A model generated the notes under the pieces. The model searched no databases. It was not told where the DNA came from and saw nothing but the letters and a program-made list of their open reading frames with translations. Position numbers and translations under genes: made by a program. Below, in pieces: positions 13,201-22,200 of a DNA stretch of 64,000 nucleotides (the first letter of the stretch is position 1; each line of letters begins with the position of its first letter). The stretch spans positions 32,195,404 through 32,259,403 of the forward strand of contig CM066916.1 in the NCBI GenBank assembly GCA_033964015.1, written 5' to 3'. The stretch is from Scolanthus callimorphus (Eukaryota > Cnidaria > Anthozoa > Actiniaria > Edwardsiidae).

Positions 13201-16200
13201 AACATTCGCGTGCTTGTCTTCTCGACAACAGTTGTCTGTAGTAGCTGATATGTAGAGGACAGAACGTGAGCACTTGATTCCCTCTTGGTAGAAAAGGGCG
13301 ATGATGTATAAGTTGGGATCACTGATGTCCACGTTACAGGTTCAATAACTTGAGACGTGAATACCTCTTCCGTTGATGATGAAGAGGTAGAAACCAGGAC
13401 AGCAGAGGTTGCTGTTTCAGCACTTGACAGTTGGGAAGAAGTTCTGATCGAAGCGCTAATGAAACGAGACGTAAATGCAGCTGCGCGCTTTGATATATAA
13501 CTCGAGGACACGTGCTCAGAGCTGGCCAGCGAAATTGAGGAAGACGCGAGTACCACTACTGACGATGACATCACTTGGATTCCGGTTGATAATATGTCTG
13601 ACATATGAGATGATACAGGAGATGAGAATACCAAAGATGTTGAACCTGTGATCAAGCTGGATGCCGTGCTCATCTCACTAGCGGAGACCTCCTTCGAAGA
13701 CAGGATCGTAGTTCTGGGAAACACGTATGTTGTTTCAGCAGATGCGTAGAGGTAGCTACTAGATGCTTCGCTCAGACTGGTAGTTGTCTCCCTTACAAAC
13801 GTTGAGTCCACGCTAAAGAATGATGTCGAAAACACTGTAAACACTGTCGTTGGCTGACTTGTCTGCCGGGTAGCGATATACTCCGATACCGGCTTCGTGG
13901 AATTCATAACAGATGATTTTGGAGGGGATGTAGTGCTAGAGATAAAGACCGTCTCCACTCCTGAAGTTAACTTTTCAGACGACATGGGTGGCACAAACGT
14001 GCTGTTAGGTAACGGAGATGCTTTCACTGAAGACATGATTTCTGTTACAGGAGCAGAGATCATGGTCACCGGTGTTGATAAATTGGCGGATGTTATCATT
14101 GATGTCATCTTAGTGTGAGATACAGCTGTGCTGGCGACAACTGATTGCCTATCAAAAACACTTGATGGTCCCACAGGGAATAGTTCTGTGATAGTACTGT
14201 TGGGAACCAGGGAAGATTCGGGTGGGAAAGCTCTTGAGGCACTTGCTACTGCTGAACTTCCCAGAATAGCAGATACATCTGACGATAATGTTGCTGTCTG
14301 CAATACTGCTTTCGTGGTGTTGACAGTCAGCATAGTATCCTGTACATCGCTTGACAGTGGCTCGACCGGTGAGGGGGTACCAATTACTGTTGTCAACGGT
14401 AGGGATAAAGTATCTGGGGTGATACTGCTGGACATATTGACTGTGGGTGACGGAGCTAGAATTGAGGATACAAATACAGACGTATTGTCCGAAACAATTG
14501 TAACTTTAGATTGAATACTAGTCGATGGAACTGGCGTTGCTGGCACAAATACGGAACTGCTGGTCATCGACGTTTTCGTTAGCAGGCTTTCACTCGCTGG
14601 TGTGCTACTGAGTGTAGAAGATGTATTAGCAGTTTCAAAATCGAATGACGTAACTAGCTTAGTTGCTGTTAGAGTAGGTGTTAAAAATACCGAAGTGCTA
14701 GTCATCAGCGTCTTCGTAAACACATTGAAACTTTCATTGCTTGGTGTCATCAACACAGCGCCACTCAATGGAGCAGAGGTGTTAGCAAGTTCTAAAGCAG
14801 CTGATGTAACTGTCGGAGTTGCTGTCGACGCAGCTGTCACGAATGCCGAACTATTTGTCACCGATGCTTGAGTTAACACGCTGGCACTTTCATTGGTTGA
14901 TATCCTTAGCACAACGCTGCTTAACGGAACAGTTGTATTAGCCGTTTGCAAACCAGTTGACGTTTCGAAAGAAGTTTGAGTGAAAGGCAGAGTTGCTGTC
15001 GGCATAGCGGACACGGACCCCGAGCTATTGGTCATCGATGCCTTCGTTAAAACGCTGGCACTTCCACTTGTTGGTGTCATCAACACAACGCTACTAAACG
15101 GAGTAGATGTGTTAGCTGTTTCAAAAGCAGTTGATGTAACTGGCGCAGTTAACATTGATGTTGCTGGCAAGAATACTGTAGTATTGGTTTCCGTTCCCTT
15201 CGTCTTCAGCACAAGGCTGCTAAACGGAGCAGATGTGTTAGCTGTTTCAAAAGCAGTTGATGTAACTGGCGCAGTTACTACCGATGTTGCTGGTAAGAGT
15301 ACTGCAGTATTTGTTACTGATGCCTTCGTAAATACAATGTAACTTTCATTGGTTGGAGTCATCAACACAACGCTGCTAAACGGAGCAGATGTGTTAGCTG
15401 TTTCAAAAGCAGTTGATGTAACTGGCGCAGTTACTACCGATGTTGCTGGTAAGAATACTGTAGTATTTGTTACTGACACAACGCTGCTAAACGGAGCAGA
15501 TGTATCAGTTGTTTCAAAAGCAGTTGACGTAACTGGCGCAGTTACTATCGATGTTGCTGGTAAGAATACGGTAGTGTTGGTTACTGTTGCCTTCGTAGAT
15601 ACAATGGAAGTTCCATTGGTTGGAGTCATCAGCACAACGCTGCTAAACGGAACAGATGTGTTAGCTATTTCAAAAGCAGTTGACGTAACTGGCGGAGTTG
15701 CTACCGATGTTGCTGGTAAGAGTACTGCAGTATTTGTTACTGATGCCTTCGTAAATACAATGGAACTTTCATTGGTTGGAGTCATCAACACAACGCTGCT
15801 AAACGGAGCAGATGTGTTAGCTGTTTCAAAAGCAGTTGACGTAACTGGCGGAGTTGCTATCGATGTTGCTGACAAAAATATCGTAGTATCGGTTACTGAT
15901 GCATTCGTAAATATAATGGAACTTTCATTGGACGGTGTCATCAACACAACGCTGCTAAACGGAACAGATGTGTTAGTTGTTTCAAGAGCAGTTGACGTAA
16001 CTGGCGCAGTTACTATCGATGTTGCTGGTAAGAATACTGTAGTATTGGTTACTGATGCCTTCGTAAATACAATGGAACTTTTATTGGTTGGAGTCATCAA
16101 CACAACGCTGCTAAACGGAGCAGATGTGTTAGCTGTTTCAAAAGCAGTTGACGTAACTGGCGGAGTTGCTATCGATGTTGCTGACAAAAATATCGTAGTA

Positions 16201-19200
16201 TCGGTTACTGATGCATTCGCAAATATAATGGAACTTCCATTGGACGGTGTCATCAACACAACGCTGCTAAACGGAACAGATGTGTTAGCTGTTTCAAAAG
16301 CAGTTGATGCAACTGGAGCAGTTACTACCGATGTTGCTTGTAAGAATACGGTAGTATTGGTTTCTGGTGACTTCGTAAATACAATGGAACTGTCATTTGT
16401 TGGAGTCACCAACACAACGCTGCTAAACGGAGCAGATGTGTTAGCTGCTTCAAAAGTAGTTGATGCAACTGGCGCAGTTACTATCGATGTTGCTGGTAAG
16501 AATAGGGTTGTGTTGGCTACTGTTACCTTCGTAAATACAATGGAACTGTCATTGGACGGTGTCATCAGCACAACGCTGCTAGAAGGAACAGATGTGTTAG
16601 CTGTTTCAAACGTAGTTGATGCAACTGGCGCAGTTACTATCGATGTTGCTGGCACGAATACTGTAGTATTGGTTACTGTTGCTTTCCTAAATACAATGGA
16701 ACTTTCATTGGTTGGAGTCATCAGCACAACGCTGCTAAACGGAGCAGATGTGTTAGCTGTTTCAAAAGTAATTGACGTAACTGGCGGAGTTGCTGTCCAT
16801 ATTGCTGGCAAAAATACTGTAGTATCGGTTACTGATACATTCGTAAATACAATGGAACTTTCATTGGTTGGTGTCGTCAACACAGCAGATGCATTAGTAG
16901 TTTCAACAGCAGTTGACTTAACCGGCGGAGTTGCTCTCGATGACAAATAAGCGCTGATGTTGAGGATGGACGTCTCTGGCACTGGAGTAGTGATCAAGGC
17001 TTGCGTGGAAAGTGCCAGCGGTAAAGTTTCTGTTAGTTCTAATGACTTGTTGACAAAGATAGTTGTCTCGATGACTCCGGAATCCGTTGACGTGAGTATC
17101 GAAGGTGTTGTGGTATCAACAAGAGAGGGCGCAGTACTGTTGACAAGAGACACGGTTTCCTTCATCGCCAATGAGCTTAACGGTGTCGATCTGATTGAAA
17201 TTGCTAATGTTTCTAGCGCCAATGACGTACCGGGGGCAGATGTGGGCACTGTGGTAGTGACAAACGATGTCCTATCGTATGGAAGTTCCGTCGTCAAAGT
17301 TTTAATAGAAAATGTGGTCATGTTTGTTGAATTCCTTGAGTCCTTAGACGTAAAAGAAATTGTAGTTACATTTAAAGGCATAGTGACTGACAAAATCTCT
17401 GTATCATTTTTCATGATAGACGACGACACATTCAGTGTTATGATCCCACTAGTGGATTTGGATGACGTTCTGTTTGGATAGATCGACGACTCCATAAACA
17501 AACTCGAAGTCTGTTTGGGCGATGGGGACAATGTTGAAGATAAAAACATGGTCCTGTTACCATGCTCCGCAGTCTCAGTTGCAAGAGGCTTTGTGGAGAG
17601 CATGAATACTGAACTGTTAGTCATTGGTGGAGTCTCTGTAACATTAAACACGGCGGTTGGCGACATTAACATTGTCTCATTTGCTTCTGGCACTGGCGAT
17701 GACCATGGAGGGGGCGTTGTTGTTTGGTACATTGGTACTGAGCTGCTAGTAGCCAATGGTGTCTCCGTAATGTTCAATACAGAGGTAGCTGTTGTAACAA
17801 ATACGAAATCAGTACTGTTCACAACACTAGATATCACAACTGTGCTTGAATGCTCAACTTTCGTCACGTTAAAAGGTGTTGTCATCGGTTCGATAGACAA
17901 TTCCGTTGTTCCATTAGGCGAAGGAACTAGGCTTGACGATACAAATTCAATGCTACTAGAGACAAACGACGTCTTTTCAGCATGGATGTCTGACACTGTT
18001 AAAGTAGGTGATGGCACTATAGCTGTGAACTCTGTTCTGTTCACTAATGACGTCGTGGGAAAACCACTCGCAGAAACCTCCCCTGTCGTAGAGACAAACA
18101 CAGTCGTAGCTGTTTCTTTGGCTGTTTCTATGGAGGTACTGGAAATTATAATGGGAGATGCGACAACCAAGGATGTTCTGGTATCCGAAGGTGTGGTCAC
18201 GTGTGGTGCGTACAGCGACGTCACGTTCTCGAATACTGTTATTTCAATACGTAGGCTACTAACGAACGTCGAGGGTCCTGTAGAAGGAATAACTGTTGTA
18301 CTATTACCAGATTTCTCCAACGGTATTGATGATGTTACATTAAAGGGCGACGTCATTTGCGTTAAAAACGTTTCTGTTGATTGAATATCTACCAACGAGG
18401 AATTTACCAACGACAATGTAGATGAGAATACATGCGATGAAGCCACTGTTCTATTATATACCTCTGTAAATAATGTTCTATTTGGGTCGCAGTAAGAGTG
18501 CTTATGTACGGTGGCAGCGTCTCTGCAGGAGTCTGTGACAGAGCTGATGTATTGAAAGTCCCACTTGTCGTGGATGGCTCCAGTGTCTGGTTCGTTGATA
18601 TGCTTGTTACCAAACGGACGAATGTACTAGTGTGACCCGCCTTCGATTGAACATTCAACGAGACATTGAATGATGGGGCTAATGTTGCTGGAATAATTGT
18701 ACTGTTGCTTGGCGTTGTCACAGAGCTTGGCGTTGTCACAGACGTAGTATTACTCGTTAACGCAGAAGTCGGCTCTGCAATAACAGTCGAATTAATGAAA
18801 ACAGATTCAAAGTCCGGCGTCCTTGTTGGCGCGCTAGTTGGCTCAAGCAGTAGAGAATAAGACCGGAAATGCGTAGCACTGGTGGTAACTGAATCTGCAA
18901 CGCTTAGTGGCACCGTCTCCGCGACCATAGCAGTGGAGGTGCCATTCGTTGACACCCACATAGCGGACGAGCTAGTAACAAATATTGTTCTATTTGCTGT
19001 AACAGATTTCTCACGTGTAGTTGTGTCAACAGATGATATTGCTGCTAAGGAGAAGGATATGTGTTCTTCCAAAATACTTGACCTTTCTAATGCGGTCGTA
19101 GATAGTACTAGGAGTTGCGCAGTAGTGCTTGCACCTGGAAGTGTCATTGTGGGCAGTTGACTGCCAGGTTGAGGGCTTCTTGTTACCGTAGTAAAATTTG

Positions 19201-22200
19201 GCGAAGATTGCGAGGACGTTTCTATGGAACTCGGTATGGTAGGTCTGTCTAAGGTAGCATTCATAGCGCTCGTCGCTATCTCGAAAGTGGAATCTGACGT
19301 TAATGTCTGTACTGTGGGAGTTTGTAAAATGCTAACACTGCTTTGTACAGTGAGAGACGGAAGTATGCTCGAAAATGCTATCGTGATTGAAGAAACTTTC
19401 ATTTCAGCAGAGGTGTCACTGACAAAGTCAGTATTCGCATCTGTTACTGATTGCGTTGGAAATGTAAATGCGTCGTAAGATCGGTAGTGTCAATGGTTTT
19501 GTTTACACCACTCGTCACAGGAACCGATGCCTCAAAGGTGCCACTGGAACTTGATGTTGCGTTGTAAACATACACTGTGTCTGTTCGTGACAGCTGGGTA
19601 ACGCTGTCTTCAGTCATAATAACGCTTAGAGTAGAAGTAATATTAGGCAATGCTGTTACAGTAGCAGTCACAAAATTTGTACTGTTCGTAAAAAGTGCTG
19701 CTTCTAATGATGTTACAGAAGACAGTGATGTCGCTGGCGATGTCACCTCAGATGTAAGTGTACTAATACCTGAAGCTTCATTTGCATTTCCTGTCATTAT
19801 TACCCTAGTTGTTACCGTGAAAGCTGTTCGCGATAATTGTTCAGTAGACGCTGTTGATGAGGAAACGAGCGGCGTGTCAGTACGGTTAACACCTTCTCCA
19901 TCTTGTCCAACACTTGTAGTTGTGACATAATGCAGCTTCACCGTGGTGTGTTCCGTTGTGTTAACGCCCTTTGTCTCTGCTGGTGAAATAGTTAATGTAC
20001 TGTTAGGTGATTCTGATATCATTAATGTGCTGTTGAGTATGACGGATGTTTGTGTGGCGATTAAAGATGATCCATCAGAAGTGTACTTTGGTAGATATGA
20101 AGATTCTGAAGAAGGCATTTGCAGATCAGACGTGTAAGGTGTGTACGGTGTTATGGTCGAGGCCAAGCTAGGCGTGATAAATGTTGGCATAGTTGCATTA
20201 TATGTCACGGATGTTGTGCTGTGATAAGGTGTTGTAACTAAGGAAGTCGTTTGCTTTGAAATGCTAGCGTGGGGTGACTGTTCTGCGGGGGACGTTACAT
20301 TTTGGACTTTGGATGTTTCACCTAAGGTAACTGTGCTGCTGTTACTAATGTAGCTCAATGCAGAAGATATGTTATGTGATGGTGATATTGCTCTTGCAGT
20401 GTGAGTGGTTTCTAATTGTCGTGAGAATGTAGTGTAGGCTTCATCCTGTGTGGAAGAAGTCTCGGTTATTACATGTAACGTGTGCTGGGGTGTTGATGCA
20501 TTAAAAGACAGATGAACAGTTCTCGAAGATGTGATCCTTGACGATTGTGGCGATAGTGATGTATATGATGCGTCGTGAAGTGAGAATGTGGTGAATCTAA
20601 GGCTTTGGGTGATATTCTCTGAAGGACTCGATAGAGCGGTTGACGAGGCCGCATATGAATACCCCATTGTGTTGCTAGGGGTAACATTTAAGGTTGAGTT
20701 GTCACTATAGGAAGACCATGCTTTTATTGTAGTAAACAGTGAGGACTTTTCCAGCGAAGGTGTGGATGAGAGATCACCATCATACAGCGAAAGAGACACA
20801 GGCATAGTTACATTGCTGCTACTTGCTGCAAGTGATTCTACCGTCACAGACGGTCGAGTTGGTTCCATAGCCAAAGACGTTCTCTGCATGGATGCCTGAA
20901 AGCTTGTATAGCCGTAGGTGTGTGAGGGGATATGGGTTGAACCTCTAGATGCCCAAGGAATGGTGGAGTCGGGTGAAACAGATGGAGTGGCAATGAATTC
21001 CGTAGTTCCTGAAGTGGACTCCGGTGATAAAGTTGCAGTCAATGTTGCCGAGGAAGTTGTTGTTGGGTTCTCTGATGTCTCATTAACATAGGTGGTTGAC
21101 CGTGACTCTAAGGATTGAAAAGTTGTCGTAGAGAAGTTTGCTTCAAATGACTGTGATGTATCTGATGACGATGGAGTGATTGATCTTTCAGCCGTCACTG
21201 ATGTATCAAGGGATGGCGGTCCAACACCCACTGTGGGAGTATCAAGTGGTAACAAAGAAGAAGTGACATTAAATATTTTTGTGCTTGTTGCTACAGCTCT
21301 CTCAGACGACACTGACCACGAACTTTGCTTGTAGGAAATAACTGTAGCATCTGTAATCGTAATTGAACCGGAACTCGCTTTTGAAGATAATGCTGTTTGT
21401 CTTGAATGTGCATCTGTCAATGATGCACTTGCAATGGAAGGTACAGGCGGAAAAGCACCCATGCTACTAGGCGAAGGGTAAATGGAAAAAACAGGTACTG
21501 AAGAAGCAACAGTTGTTGCGGCAATCAAGCGTACACTACTTGCTGTGGTTGTATTTGGTGACTCTACAGTATGCGTGTAGGTAGAGATCCAAGACGGCTC
21601 GGTACTCGAACGCAACGCTGATTTTGCTGAAGAGGGAAACGTTGATGCAGTGGTACTCGAGCGTACGCTGCTGCCCGTGGTTGTGTTGGGTGATGCTACA
21701 GTATGCGTGTAGGTTGGACTCGAAGCTCCTACAGTGAATGATTGTATAGACTGTTCCGTACTCGATTGTAACGTTGGTGTTGTTTCGGTTGAAGAGGGGA
21801 AGTTAAAACCATGGCGCTCGAGTGTACGCTGCTGTCTGTTGTTGTGTTAGGTGATGTAACAGTATGTGTGAAGGCAGGACTCGAAGCTCCAACAGTGGAT
21901 GATTTTATAGACTGCTCCGTACTCGAGAGCAACGCTGATGTTGCTTCGGTTGAAGTTAAAACGGTGTCGCTAGAGTGTACGCTGCTGCCTGTGGTTGTGT
22001 TGGGCGATGCTATAGTATGCGTATAGCTAGGAATCGGAGCTTCTACTGTGAATGATTTGGTAGAGAGCTCGGTACCCGAAAGTGATGTTGATATTGCTTT
22101 GGTTGATTCGGCTAACACAGTCAACACGCCAGTAGTATCAAGAACGAGTGTAGACGTACCCTCGACAAATGGCCATGACAATGATGACAATGTTGACCAT

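Noticed and set aside
15349..16950. Open 533-codon frame on the plus strand
   Set aside because: It is antisense to the mucin repeats; it stays open because the 156-bp unit repeats in frame. The opposite strand has sequons, signal peptide and splice structure.
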